From: Corylus avellana
Lineage: Eukaryota > Streptophyta > Magnoliopsida > Fagales > Betulaceae
Direction of reading: 5' to 3'
NCBI RefSeq assembly: GCF_901000735.1
Contig: NC_081542.1
Location: forward strand, 40,715,321-40,779,320
DNA length: 64,000 nt
Positions 46,485-60,270 of the stretch are shown here, in pieces. The notes beneath the pieces are model-generated. The model was not told the origin of the DNA and did not search any database. It was given only the letters and a program-made list of their open reading frames with translations. The first letter of the stretch is position 1, and each line of letters opens with the position of its first letter. The position numbers and the translations under genes are program-made.

Positions 46485-48051
46485 CAAAATATCCCGACTA
46501 CAAATCTTGCTCGACATCTTCTTATAGTATTGTCTTCCTTCTTATGTTGGCCTGCGAGGCTCCGACTCAAGAACACACAAGGCTTAGAGACCCACCGGGC
46601 TACTTTGACAGTTAGTCCAATATTTTAGGGAGACTAAGAGAGAGTGACCTTTTAAAGAGATAGTATTTTCATTATAGTTGTGTGCCTATTATATCGTGTT
46701 GGCCCTTCTTGGGGTCTAGACTCTTGTGGGTCTAGCTTGGGTCCCGTAAACGTGGGCCCTAAGATGGGCTCGAACGAGTTGACCCAACAACAAGACACAC
46801 CTAAAAATATAAAAATAGTTTTCATTCGCATGTCGCATAAAATACCTTTTCAAACAAAAAAATAATAAAATATCTTCAAATCACGTTAACAAATATACCC
46901 CAATCTTCATGGTAGCAACTCTAAGATAACCAGATCATTACTACCATTAGAATTATACAATACTATAATTCTCTCAATCATAATCACTCATTTTTAATGG
47001 AAGCTTGAGGAATGAGTGATTATGATAGATATCTAGGTCAATGTTTGATTTTTTTTTAAAAAAAAGACCGTAATGGCTTAGAATCAATAATTCATTATCT
47101 AATGAATTTTTCTATTTTAATACTCAATTAGAGAATTATCAATATTTATCAAATATGGCTTGGGGCAGCGACTTGGGTGTATTTTTAAGCAATGAGATCT
47201 CACGCTCAACCCCACCAGAATAATGAGTTGAAGATGAAGAGGAAGAGGCTTTTATTATAGGGTTAATTGCCTTTTTAGTACATAGATTTATATATATATA
47301 TATTAAACATGAGTTTTATTGTTTCAAAGGAAAATACTAGGTGTTCTTGTAGTGTTTTTCTGATGTCTTTTTAACTGTGATGTGATTTTTAAAATTATCG
47401 TTGAATTTGAGGTTATTATTATTAACTTTCAATTTATTGGTAATTTTAAAAGCTACATCACAGTAGGAGAATACCAGAAGAATACTAAAGAACATCTAGC
47501 GTTTCCCAGTTTCAAATCTTATCAAAAATGGTACATGACTTACGGAAAAAGACTAACTTAGTACTTCTATCACAAATATTGTCACTTACAAATGCCACAT
47601 GTACTTAAAAAAGAAATTACAAAAAATTAAAAAACAAAACCCTAAAAAATAAAAATGAAAAATTTGGAGTGAAATTTCTATCTTCGTATTAATGTTGCAT
47701 AGCCTTCTAAACTTTATAACTTTATAATTAGTATTTGAGAAAGATAATGTTCAACACAGGAAATTGAACGAAAACAATTGTAGCAGCATGAAGACCGGCG
47801 CCAGGTCACGGATCCGTGTGCCTTTCTCCAACTCAACTGAAGCCGTCGATAGCACAAAATTCAATGGCCACCATCACTCCACATGTTTCAAAACCCCGCC
47901 CAGTAAAATCCTCTACACATCTAACTAAACTGCCAGGTCATCGATCCGCAATTTCTCGTTCAGCACACCCAATCAAAGTACAACCGTCGATAACAGTCTG
48001 AATCGACGGTTAAGCTCGATAGAACAGCCTGTCACAAAGAACAACCCAGCC

Positions 48052-48057
48052 ACGTCA
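48052..48057 (+). promoter_or_regulatory. Hexamer ACGTCA upstream of H3 (copy 1)
   Basis: ACGTCA is the classical plant histone promoter hexamer bound by bZIP factors. It lies 191 bp before the start codon in a region with several CCGTCGAT repeats. The copy 2 equivalent is at 53843-53848. Confidence 0.5.
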
Positions 48058-48232
48058 TCGATCGGCATCCACAATCTACAACGACCGTCCATAACACCAA
48101 AATGAATCAACGGCCAAGATCTCCCTCTTCGCTCTCCTCATTTTGAAACTTCTAGTCCATAAATTCCCTCCCTCCAAAGCTCCTTTCCATCACACAAACC
48201 AATCTCTGAAAACCTTCGTTTACCGTTTCTGA

Positions 48233-48658
<426 letters not shown>

Positions 48659-49627
48659 ATTGAAAGGAATTTTGTATAGATACGAACAGAGGGATGTGCA
48701 AGTGTTTGGGAAGGGCACCCAGTGAAAATCAAGCCTTTGGGAAAGGATATCCAGCTCCGCATGTGTTTGATTTTATGGCCTATGTTAGATTATGTTGCCT
48801 TCTTTGCTCACTGCCAAGATTGTAGTTCAAGCTTGGATGTATTGTATTGACTTGCCCAATGGAAATTTAAGGGTTGCTTCCTTTTGTTTTAAATCTTTTG
48901 AATTTTACTTTTGTCGTTCCTGTTGAAGAATCTGTTAATAGGCATGGAAGCTTATTTAGAATCCCAAGTAGCAATTGGGTTGGAGCACATTCTTATTCAG
49001 TTATTTGTGCGTTTCAGAATTTTGATTAATCTCCTTACTTTGCTTTTTGATGTTCTTAGATTGGATGGGCAATTCGTTAGATTTGGGCAAATCTAATATG
49101 CCTTCTTTTATCTGCTTGTATCACAGCAATTGCATAAAATGTACAAATGTAATGCCGGCAGGTAGGTAGTTCAGTCATCTTATTAGCTCTTCATTTGTAT
49201 TATTTATATCTTGTTGAGGCGTTGATGCTCTTATATTTGATGACGAGCTAAATAATTTTTATTTTTGGGTTGGTCAATGATCCATCTCTAGCATCAGTGT
49301 CTTCTGTTTTCTGTGTTCGTCCTGTAATGAAGTTGGAGCATCTATGCAAATGGAAATTGCTGGACTAGGTTTTTTCTTAGTGAAGAAGACTGTTGTGTTG
49401 ACAGTACGTGGAATCAGTATGAATTAGTGGAGGTGTTTTCAATGGAGAATGGTTTGTTTATGAGAAAACAAGGAATGCAGAATTGGAAACAAAATTAGAG
49501 TAATACTAGGTACTATTTTTTTATCTTCTTAAAGCTGATATGGCTTTTAAAATTATCATTAGATTAAAATTCAAGTATTATTCATCTGAAATTTAATGAT
49601 GATTATATATATATATATATATGGCAG

Positions 49628-49930
49628 TGGATTTTGCATGATTTGAGCGATGAGGAATGAGTGAACATTCTGAAGAGATTCAAAGAGGCGATTACAAGCA
49701 AAGGTAAGGGAGGAAAGGTAATAATCATCGACGTGGTGATAAATGAGGAGATGGATGAAGATGATATTACTAAAACGAAGCCCTTCTTTGACACGCTCAT
49801 GATGGTTCTGTTCACTGGAAAAGAGAGGGACAAGAAAGAATGGGAGAAGCTCTTCTTCAAGGTTGGCTGCACCCACTACAATATAGTTGCCTCCTATGGG
49901 ATGAAATCCGTTATTGAGCTTTATCCTTAA
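49628..49930 (+). pseudogene. O-methyltransferase last exon, nonsense-bearing (copy 1)
   Basis: Begins right after a GGCAG acceptor and matches the second exon of the intact gene at 63909. It reads WILHDLSDEE, then TGA (49658-49660) where the intact gene has TGT, then NILKRFKEAITSK and KPFFDTLMMVLFTGK to a natural stop. A second difference replaces Trp by Leu in the catalytic-site segment HDWSDEE. No first exon lies upstream; instead the H3 gene does. It is dead as an enzyme. (AT)n tracts flank it at both ends (49606-49622, 49951-49989). Confidence 0.92.
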
Positions 49931-49945
49931 GATTAAAATAATTAA

Positions 49946-49990
<45 letters not shown>

Positions 49991-50397
49991 GTGTGTGTGT
50001 GTGAATTTTAGGATTAATGTATCTGAAGCCTGATGCCTTATAGAATAATGCTTCCAAGCGAACATAGGAAACTTAATGGATCGTGCTTCTTAAAAGTTGT
50101 TTTCTTAAGGTTGTTTCAGTGTATTTATATGCATAGGTGGCTGAAAGTTGAGTTTAAGGTGATATAATATATTGATATGATATATAAAATTTTCAATGTT
50201 AAATTTCTCAAAAGTGGTATCCAAACCTATGATTCAACGTGGGAAATTGGGCAGCTCCATGGTAAAAAATATCCCTTACCTAACCTTAATATTATATGAT
50301 AATATTATAAATTAATGAAAGATAACCTTTTGGAATTTGTATGTTAAATATTAATTAAATTTTCTATTTTTTATCATCTTAACTTTTTGGGGGTGAT

Positions 50398-50497
50398 NNN
50401 NNNNNNNNNNNNNNNNNNNNNNNNNNNNNNNNNNNNNNNNNNNNNNNNNNNNNNNNNNNNNNNNNNNNNNNNNNNNNNNNNNNNNNNNNNNNNNNNN
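50398..50497. other. Assembly gap, 100 N, between the two H3 units
   Basis: Fixed 100-N run directly at the end of duplicated unit copy 1. Confidence 0.99.
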
Positions 50498-52263
50498 TTA
50501 TATAATAATAAATAATACATATATAATATGACATAACTTATAAGTCATAAGTCTACAAGTTAATCATATGATTCATGTACAATGATAATCACAATTGATT
50601 CAATTGAATTAAACAATATGTTACTTATAACTACAAGTTTACAATTTAATTAAAGCATTATTAGATACTTTAGGAATTTAGGATTTAGGAGTTTGAACAT
50701 TACCATTTACCATTAGATATTAAGTTCAATTCAAAGAAAAAATATTATAAGTAAATATGATAAGAATTTAAATAATTAATCATATGATATAATTTAATGA
50801 GACTATATGATTATATAATATCAAATTAAGTAATTGACATTAGATTCAACAATGTGTTACTTATAATCACAATTGAAGTATTAATGTATTTTTTGAACAT
50901 TTTTTAGAAAAAGAAATTTAACCATTTTTTGAAAGAAAAAAAAAAAAGAAAATTAACAATTTTGAACAATTTTGAATTTTATATATATATATATATATAT
51001 ATATTATATGGATATTGAATAATATAAATGTATAAGATAAATACTTAACTATATGATCCAATTACAATTCCAATACTTAATCAATTATTCATGTACAATG
51101 ACAATGACAATGACAATATGATTCATATAATATCAAATTAAGTAATTGACATTGGATTAAACAATGTGTTACTTATAACTACAATTGAAGTATTTTTGTT
51201 TGTTTGTAAGTTTATAAGATCAACACTTAATCATATGATCCAATGACAATTCAAATATTTAATCATAATATTTATATACAATGACAATGTGATTCATAAA
51301 ATGTCAAATTAAGCAATTAGCATTAGATTCAACAATTACTTATAACAACAATTTAAGTATTAATATATTTTTCATTTTTTTGAACACTATTTTGACAATT
51401 TTTAAACCATTTTATGAAAAAAGAAATTGAACCATTTTTTGAACAAATTTTTTTAACAATTTTTTGAACCATTTGTTGAACAATTTTTTAAAATTGAACA
51501 AGCCAAAACTACGTCGTTTTAATACCCATATATATTCATCTCTTCCTAACCTTAAACTAAACCTAATCAATCTCATTCTTAGAGGTTTGTTAGTAACGAA
51601 GATTATTATTTTTTGAATTGTCATAGTATTTTAATTACAATACAATTATATTAAGCACTTTTTGATATGTGTACATGCTTGTGCCTTAATATTATTATGT
51701 TTAATATTATAACTTTTCTTCTTTTGATGTCCACAGGATTTGCTAGAGGACCAAATGAGAAGATTGATGAAGTTTTAATGTTTTATTTGACTATTTGTAT
51801 CATTTAATGTTTTATTTGAACTTATTTTATATGCTTTGTGTTGAACTTTTTTTATATTTGTTTTTTTATATGTTGTGAATCTTGTGATAGTTATCTGAAT
51901 TCTGAACTTTTTTTTGTATGTTGTGTTGAATTTTTTTTTTTTCCTAAAAAAAAAAAGTTAACGAGGTATTATTTAATATTTAAGGAAATTTTTTTTTAAG
52001 TACAAGTAAATGTAAATTTTGGGTCAAATATTTTTGATGTTTCAATATGGGCTCTTTTTATAGCAATTGGGCCCAAGAAGATATTAAAAATACAAGAAAA
52101 AAAATGAGGGTAAAAAAAAGCCCAAAAAGCCCAAAAAAAAGCCCAATTTTAAAAAAGCGGTTAGCGGGCGGTTATCTATTTCACTAACCGCTAACCGGCC
52201 ACTAACCGCTAGGCGGTTAGCGGTTGCGGTTAGTGAAATTTACTAACCGCCTTTGCACCCCTA
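50498..52263. mobile_element. AT-rich element with hAT-like right end
   Basis: The right end has inverted GCGGTTAGCGG / CCGCTAACCG subterminal motifs (52156-52250) and closes with TTTGCACCCCTA, matching the CACCCCTA terminus of plant hAT elements. The left end must lie in the gap. 50820-51380 holds three imperfect repeats of AGTAATTGACATTAGATTCA followed by ATGTGTTACTTATAA. No transposase frame is seen. Confidence 0.6.
50820..51380 (+). repeat. Imperfect tandem repeats
   Basis: Three diverged units (near 50826, 51140 and 51305) share TCAAATTAAG, AATTGACATT and TGTTACTTATAA; more distant similarity extends to 50590. Confidence 0.6.
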
Positions 52264-53842
52264 CAAAATATCCCGACTACAAATCTTGCTCGACATCTTC
52301 TTATAGTATTGTCTTCCTTCTTATGTTGGCCTGCGAGGCTCCGACTCAAGAACACACAAGGCTTAGAGACCCACCGGGCTACTTTGACAGTTAGTCCAAT
52401 ATTTTAGGGAGACTAAGAGAGAGTGACCTTTTAAAGAGATAGTATTTTCATTAAAGTTGTGTGCCTATTATATCGTGTTGGCCCTTCTTGGGGTCTAGAC
52501 TCTTGTGGGTCTAGCTTGGGTCCCGTAAACGTGGGCCCTAAGATGGGCTCGAACGAGTTGACCCAACAACAAGACACACCTAAAAATATAAAAATAGTTT
52601 TCATTCGCATGACGCATAAAATACCTTTCCAAACAAAAAAATAATAAAATATCTTCAAATCACGTTAACAAATATACCCCAATCTTCATGGTAGCAACTC
52701 TAAGATAACCAGATCATTACTACCAGTAGAATTATACAATACTATAATTCTCTCAATCATAATCACTCATTTTTAATGGAAGCTTGAGGAATGAGTGATT
52801 ATGATAGATATCTAGGTCAATGTTTGATTTTTTTTTTTTTTTAATTTTTTAAAAAAGACCGTAATGGCTTAGAATCAATAATTCATTATCTAATGAATTT
52901 TTCTATTTTAATACTCAATTAGAGAATTATCAATATTTATCAAATATGGCTTGGGGCAGCGACTTGGGTGTATTTTTAAGCAATGAGATCTCACGCTCAA
53001 CCCCACCAGAATAATGAGTTGACGATGAAGAGGAAGAGGCTTTTATTATAGGGTTAATTGCCTTTTTAGTACATAGATTTATATATATATATATTAAACA
53101 TGAGTTTTATTGTTTCAAAGGAAAATACTAGGTGTTCTTGTAGTGTTTTCCTGATGTCTTTTTAACTGTGATGTGATTTTTAAAATTATCGTTGAATTTG
53201 AGGTTATTATTATTAACTTTCAATTTATTGGTAATTTTAAAAGCTACATCACAGTAGGAGAATGCCAGAAGAACACTAAAGAACATCTAGCGTTTCCCAG
53301 TTTCAAATCTTATCAAAAATGGTACATGACTTACAGAAAAAGACTAACTTAATACTTCTATCACAAATATTGTCACGTACAAATGCTACATGTCCTTAAA
53401 AAAGAAATTACAAAAAATTAAAAAACAAAACCCTAAAAAATTAAAATGAAAAATTTGGAGTGAAATTTCTATCTTCGTATTAATGTTGCATAGCCTTCTA
53501 GACTTTATAACTTTATAATTAGCATTTGAGAAAGATAATGTTCAACACAGGAAATTGAACGAAAACAATTGTAGCAGCATGAAGACCGGCGCCAGGTCAC
53601 GGATCCGTGTGCTTTTCTCCAACTCAACTGAAGCCGTCGATAGCACAAAATTCAATGGCCACCATCACTCCACATGTTTCAAAACCCCGCCCAGTAAAGT
53701 CCTCTACACATCTAACTAAACTGCCAGGTCATCGATCCACAATTTCTCGTTCAGCCCACCCAATCAAAGTACAACCGTCGATAACAGTCTGAATCGACGG
53801 TTAAGCTCGATAGAACAGCCTGTCACAAAGAACAACCCAGCC

Positions 53843-53848
53843 ACGTCA
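53843..53848 (+). promoter_or_regulatory. Hexamer ACGTCA upstream of H3 (copy 2)
   Basis: Same position relative to the gene as in copy 1. Here the following bases read TCGATCCGCA, closer to the histone octamer complement GATCCGCG than copy 1 (TCGATCGGCA). Confidence 0.5.
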
Positions 53849-54023
53849 TCGATCCGCATCCACAATCTACAACGACCGTCCATAACACCAAAATGAATCA
53901 ACGGCCAAGATCTCCCTCTTCCCTCTACTCATTTTGAAACTTCTAGTCCATAAATTCCCTCCCTCCAAAGTTCCTTTCCATCACACAAACCAATCTCTGA
54001 AAACCTTCGTTTACCGTTTCTGA

Positions 54024-54449
<426 letters not shown>

Positions 54450-55424
54450 ATTGAAAGGAATTTTGTATAGATACGAACAGAGGGATGTGCAAGTGTTTGG
54501 GAAGGGCACCCAGTGAAAATCAAGCCTTTGGGAAAGGATATCCAGCTCCGCATGTGTTTGATTTTAGGGCCTATGTTAGATTATGTTGCCTTCTTTGCTC
54601 ACTGCCAAGATTGTAGTTCAAGCTTGGATGTATTGTATTGACTTGCCCAATGGAAATTTAAGGGTTGCTTCCTTTTGTTTTAAATGTTTTGAATTTTACT
54701 TTTGTCGTTCCTGTTGAAGAATCTGTTAATAGGCATGGAAGCTTATTTAGAATCCCAAGTAGCAACTGGGTTGGAGCACATTCTTATTCAGTTATTTGTG
54801 CGTTTCAGAATTTTGATTAATCTCCTTACTCTGCTTTTTGATGTTCTTAGATTGGATGGGCAATTCGTTAGATTTGGGCAAATCTAATATGCCTTCTTTT
54901 ATCTGCTTGTATCACAGCAATTGCATTAAATGTATACTTGTAATGCCGGCAGGTAGGTAGTTCACAGTCATCTTATTAGCTCTTCATTTGTATTATTTAT
55001 ATCTTGTTGAAGCGTTGATGCTCTTATATTTGATGACGAGCTAAATAATTTTTTTTTTTGGGTTGGTCAATGATCCATCTCTAGCATCAGTGTCTTCTGT
55101 TTTCTGTGTTCGTCCTGTAATGAAGTTGCAGCATCTATGCAAATGGAAATTGCTGGACTAGGTTTTTTCTTAGTGAAGAAGACTGTTGTGTTGACAGTAC
55201 GTGGAATCAGTATGAATTAGTGGAGGTGTTTTCAATGCAGAATGGTTTGTTTATGAGAAAACAAGGAATGCATAATTGGAAATAAAATTAGAGTAATACT
55301 AGGTACCATTTTTTTATCCTCTTAAAGCTGATATAGTTTTTAAAATTATCATTGGATTAAAATTTAAGTATTATTCATCTGAAATTTAATGATGATTATA
55401 TATATATATATATATATATGGCAG

Positions 55425-55727
55425 TGGATTTTGCATGATTTGAGCGATGAGGAGTGAGTGAACATTCTGAAGAGATGCAAAGAGGCGATTACAAGCAAAG
55501 GTAAGGGAGGAAAGGTAATAATCATCGACGTGGTGATAAATGAGGAGATGGATGAAGATGATATTACTAAAACGAAGCCCTTCTTTGACACGCTCATGAT
55601 GGTTCTGCTCACTGGAAAAGAGAGGGACAAGAAAGAATGGGAGAAGCTCTTCTTCAAGGTTGGCTTCACCCACTACAATATAGTTGCCTCCTATGGGATG
55701 AAATCCGTTATTGAGCTTTGTCCTTAA
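55425..55727 (+). pseudogene. O-methyltransferase last exon, nonsense-bearing (copy 2)
   Basis: Same fragment as 49628-49930, with the same TGA (55455-55457) and HDLSDEE change. Residue changes between copies include Phe/Cys in LKRCKEA, Cys/Phe in KVGFTHY and Tyr/Cys in the last residues. The shared stop shows that the damage predates separation of the copies. Confidence 0.92.
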
Positions 55728-55745
55728 GATTAAAATAATTAACCA

Positions 55746-55802
<57 letters not shown>
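55746..55802 (+). repeat. (AT)n(GT)n microsatellite
   Basis: An (AT)n run followed by about 15 GT units. Copy 1 has a longer (AT)n and only about six GT units (49951-50005). Useful as a length marker. Confidence 0.95.
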
Positions 55803-55805
<3 letters not shown>

Positions 55806-56229
55806 TTTAAGATTAATGTGTCTGAGGCCTGATGCCTTATAGAATAATGCTTCCAAGCGAACATAGGAAACTTAATGGATCGTGCTTCTTAAAAGTTGTT
55901 TTCTTAAGGTTGTTTCAGTGTATTTATATGCATAGCAGCATAGGTGGCTGAAAGTTGAGTTTAAGGTGATATAATATATTGATATGATATATAAAATTTT
56001 CAGTGTTAAATTTCTCGAAAGTGGTATCCAAACCTATGATTCAACGTGGGAAATTGGGCAACTCAATGGTAAAAAATATCCCTTACCTAACCTTAATATT
56101 ATATGATAATATTATAAATTAATGAAAGATAACCTTTTGGAAGTTGTATGTTAAATATTAATTAAATTTTCTATCATCTTAATTTTTTGGGGGTGATTAG
56201 TGATTCAACCTTATATTAAAATGCCTCAC

Positions 56230-56539
56230 TTTTTTTTTTTTGGAAAAAGAGTGAAACTTTTATTAATCAATTAAAGACAGAGTAATTTCTCTATCAAAAT
56301 AACATCACAAATATATTCAGGAGTTTTCTTCAGCCAAATCTTATCTATAACTTGCTGCTTTGCAAGCAAAGCAAGTGAATGAGCAGCCATAGTACAATTT
56401 CTACTAATAGAAACACACTTACATCTTTTGAAATTTTTGTAATCTTTTATAAATGAATCATTGACAGAGCAATTGCTCTGCCAAAACAATATCACTAATA
56501 CATGATTGACATTCCTCATTGATACAAGCTGCCCTATTC
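56230..56539 (-). mobile_element. 5'-truncated LINE with RNase H-like end
   Basis: On the minus strand a frame contains RNCTMAAHSLALLAKQQVID then KIWLKKTPEYICDV and a stop. This is the typical C-terminal RNase H-like tail of plant LINE-type reverse transcriptases (N-x-AAH-x-LA ... WLE-x-x-P). An AATAAA-like block (TTAATAAAAG) and an A run follow in the same sense (T run at 56230-56241 on the plus strand). The 7-bp GCCTCAC is present on both sides (56223-56229 and 56540-56546), a plausible target duplication. Confidence 0.75.
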
Positions 56540-57140
56540 GCCTCACGAATATGGCATTATTTATACGTGGGCTGCCCTATTGCTAGAATTATTTTATTGC
56601 ATTATAATCAACTCAAATTTCATGTATCTAAGGAGGCCTTGCTATATTGTTATTGTAGGCATATCATTTGAGTGTAGCAGTTTATTTTAGGGTGGGGAAT
56701 GGGGATGGGTTAGGGTTATCTAAGAAGGTATCACTAGGTAGCACTTAAAATGCATTTATTTCGAAGTAAAATGTTTTATGAGGGAAAATATTTTCGGTCA
56801 AAAATATTTTTAGGGAAAATCACTAATTTTCTATTGTTTGTTTGAGACCTTTGAAATTGTATTGAAAATGTTTTTCATTGCTTGGTTGATACAAAATTTT
56901 TTTTTCCCAATGATCGGAAACTGATGCATCGTATTCCACCCCTCAAGACTTGGGCTAGTTGGCCCATTGGCTCTATTTGCCAATGGTTTGGAAAAAGAAA
57001 GTGGCCTGAAATTGTAGCAAAATTTGATTGATATATGAAAAAAATAAGAATGTTTGATATAGAAAAGTAAAAATTTTTGTTTTATAGTGATATGAGATCT
57101 TTCTAAAACGGTGATATCTTTTTTTTTTTTTTTTTGTTAG

Positions 57141-57750
57141 AAACTTCACTTACCCCCTATACTTTCGCGGTTTTTGCAGACACTCCCCCATTATTCAAAA
57201 ACTCTTATTTCGATGTATCCAACTTTCGTTTCCTCTCACTTTGCTCCTTTCGTTAGGATTTTGTAGTTAAATCAAACGGTCAAATGAGTAAAAGTCCTTT
57301 ATACCCCTAATTTTTTTTAGAATTCCAAATTTACCCCTATTTATAAATAAAAAATTATGATTATAATTATTATATTAATTTTTTTTTTTTTTTTTAAAAA
57401 AAAGATAAAGAAAATGAGACCCACTGGTGGGTCACGGGGCTCACACACCATCGGTTTTTTTTTTTTTTTTTTAATATATAATAATAATAATTTGACCCGT
57501 GGGTCAGAATACGAGTGGGTTAGATCCACCGGTAAACCCACGGGTCAAGATTTTTTAAAAAACATATATTTTTTAATAAAAAATAAGGGCAAGATTGTAA
57601 TTTTACACCCCTCAGTTAGGATTTAACAAAAAATCCTAACGGAATGGGCAAAGTGGAATGAAACAAAAGTTGAATACATCAAAGTGAGAGTTTTTGAACA
57701 ATAGGGAGTGTCTGCAAAAACCGCAAAAGTATAGGGGGTAAGTGAAGTTT
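57141..57750. mobile_element. Foldback MITE with 50-bp-plus inverted ends
   Basis: AAACTTCACTTACCCCCTAT at the left pairs with ATAGGGGGTAAGTGAAGTTT at the right, continuing through the GTTTTTGCAGACACTCCC and CCTAACGGAA/TTCGTTAGG blocks. The centre has A/T runs and a GACCC(A/G)C-rich patch. No coding sequence. Confidence 0.8.
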
Positions 57751-57760
57751 TCCCATTTTA

Positions 57761-58525
57761 TAGTGGTGTCAACCCAGTCCGGTTTCCCGGTTTTTGGCCA
57801 AAACCGGAACCGGAACTGGGACCCTGGTTAACCGGGGTCCTGGTTCTCAGCCGGTTCCGGTTTTACCCGGTCCGGTAACCGATTTTTGAAAAAAATTAGT
57901 GTTTGGGGCTTATTTTAGGTATTGGGCCTAAAATAAGCCCATTATTTTTTTCATAAGTTAGCTCATTTTAAAAAAAAGTTATTAATCTTTTTGTCTAAAT
58001 TAAAGAGGCTTTATTGTGATTGTTCCAAATAATTAAAAAATAAACCTAAAAAAGCCTAAAATCCTAAAAAATCAATGTTTTTGCCTATATGAGCCTTAGA
58101 AATAAAAAATCAAATTTTTTAAAATACCCTAAAAATCATTTTAAATTAGATACATAAAGAAAACATTAAAACAATAAAAAGTAAAAACAAGTATGTAAAC
58201 AAACCAACATGCACAAGAAATAAATACCCCTTACTACAACAATTCAAAACCCAAAAAAATAAAAAATAAAACAAGTATTTAAATAATCTACCAATCAAAA
58301 GAAATACACTCACAATAAAAATAGTTCACAAACATATTACAAAGAGTATATATATATAGTTTAATAAAATAAGACCCGGTTCCGGTTTTTCCCGGGTGCC
58401 AAAAATCGGGACCGGAACCGGGGTCCCGGTTTTTTTTTTTTTTTGGCAACCGGAACCAGAACTGGTCCCCGGTTTCCGGTTTTCCGGTCCCGGTTTTGGT
58501 TTCCCGGTTATTTTTGACACCCCTA
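57761..58525. mobile_element. Non-autonomous hAT element with 8-bp target duplication
   Basis: The left end TAGTGGTGTCAA and right end TTGACACCCCTA are inverted repeats. CCATTTTA is duplicated exactly at 57753-57760 and 58526-58533. Both subterminal zones are dense in CCGGTTCCGG-type motifs (57776-57885, 58375-58508), as in hAT elements where such motifs bind transposase. No transposase is encoded. Confidence 0.92.
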
Positions 58526-58539
58526 CCATTTTATTTTCT

Positions 58540-59125
58540 AAGCAACACTATTCAAACGTTACTACTTTATGAATACTAAAACGCAGCATTTTAGTAACGT
58601 TTTTCAAAACGTCACTAACCCAAACATCACTAATTAAGCTTTTTTGTAGTAAAAAATGGATAAAATTTTGCTACAAACTGATTTTTAAATAATATTTTCA
58701 AACTCATTTAATAAATTGAATGTCACTTTATTCAATTAGTATATATAAATTTGCGACATATCAATTTGTAGCAAAATTTTGTCCAGAAATAAGAAAGAGG
58801 ACAACAAACAAGAGACTCGAAATGCATTATTGTATTTCTGGACTGTTTAATTGCATTATTAAATACAATAATGCATTTCTGAGTGTATGGTCCTACAAAC
58901 GAAAATTTTACGATAAGGAGCACATGGGATGCCCTTTTCTACTTTTCTCCATCTAGTCAAGAAACACGATTTTTACTATAGCAAAATCAAATGATATATA
59001 TTTTTTTATTAAAATGATATTGACGGATCCAAACTTTTGAGCTTAAGGTGATGTTTCATGCCTCATGGGTTACGTAACATAGAAGGATTTTTTTGGGGAA
59101 CATTAATAAAAATATATAATAATAA
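58540..59125. other. No gene seen; short CACTA-like end at about 58560-58660
   Basis: Repeats of AACGT-TTTTCAAAACGTCACTAA and a CTTTTTTGTAGT end resembling the complement of ACTACAAAAAAG. The remainder is AT-rich. Confidence 0.4.
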
Positions 59126-59129
59126 AAAA

Positions 59130-60060
59130 AAAAAACTCTAATTCTTTTTGTTTTTTCCAAAATTTTGGTCCCCCCCATGTCCCAAGATTCGCTCCTAGAT
59201 GCATTTGATTGAGAAATTTCGGTTTGTTTTTATTCCCCGCCCTCCCAAATTTAGAAAAAAAAAAGTTTAGGTCAATTTTAGTTTTTAAGTCTTCGGCCCC
59301 AACCCAAACTATAAAAAAGAAAAATTGGCCCCTACCCACAATTTTTTTGTCCCACCTATAAATGTTATGGACCTTACTCAATAAAATTTTTGGCTCCACC
59401 CACTAAATTTTTTGGCCTACTGCTCATACCCAAAAAAATATTTTGAGCCATACCCATTAAAACCTAAAAGCTGATTACTCATTCTCAAATCTTTTTGCTC
59501 TTACCCATTAAAAATTGTAATAACCTTGTTTTTGACCTTAACCCATTAAGCTAGTTATCCATTTGAGATTTGGCCCTACCCACTAAATTTTATATTTCTT
59601 GAGCATTTTGTTGTACATCTTGTTACCATCCTAACCCTAAACAAGCACAAGTCCACAATCAAGAACCTTAAAATTTGAAATTTAGAGTTTACTTTCCTAT
59701 ATTGATTTAATTTTTCAAACGAAAAATAAATGAAAAAACGTAATTTGCAACATAGAAGTAGTGCAAAGTAATTTGTTTTTATCTTAAACGCAGCTTAAAC
59801 TTAATATGTTCTCGTCTCGTGGTTGTTGCTTCTTCTTCGTGTAATTTTCAATTTGGGTCTTTAATTTTTTTTCTTTCTTTCTTTCCTCTAGTTTATACCC
59901 TAGTGTGTACTTAATCACTTTGGTGATTTCCTTGGACTATTGAACCACCAGTACTTTAGATGATAAAAATAAATAAATTTATGCCTTGGCCTTTTTTTTT
60001 TTTCTCCTAAGCTTATGCCTTTGCCCCTACCCATAATATTTTCTGGCTACGTCCCTAAAT
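59130..60060 (-). repeat. Degenerate ACCCATTAAA-type repeat block
   Basis: CCCACTAAATTTTTTGGC / ACCCATTAAA phrases recur every 30-60 bp between 59310 and 59600 and again at 59985-60045. A C-run edge at 59170 matches the C-run insertion at 38020. No open frame of note; probably a decayed transposon. Confidence 0.5.
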
Positions 60061-60179
60061 TTGTGAGATAGTTGTAAGATAAAAATGTAGTTTCAGCCAA
60101 CCCTTAGATATATATATAAAACAATGACTAATTTAATAGTTGATTGGGACTGTTAAAGCAATGATTAAGTGTTAAATCA

Positions 60180-60270
60180 CTATTTGTCCAAAAAGCTTAA
60201 GCTTTCGGGACAAGTGGTAATTTAACATGGTATCAGAGGCCAACGTCCTGAGTTCAAACCTTGACCCCGT
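60180..60270 (+). mobile_element. LTR end plus primer-binding site remnant
   Basis: GGTAATTTAACA followed by TGGTATCAGAGGCC: an LTR-type CA end next to a site one base off the initiator-tRNA-Met primer site TGGTATCAGAGC(C). No second LTR or pol is seen, so it is a remnant or TRIM-like piece. Confidence 0.5.

Noticed and set aside
46680..46865. 61-codon frame repeated in both 3.9-kb units (also 52459-52644)
   Set aside because: It is duplicated only because the whole unit is; composition is not coding-like and there is no family match.
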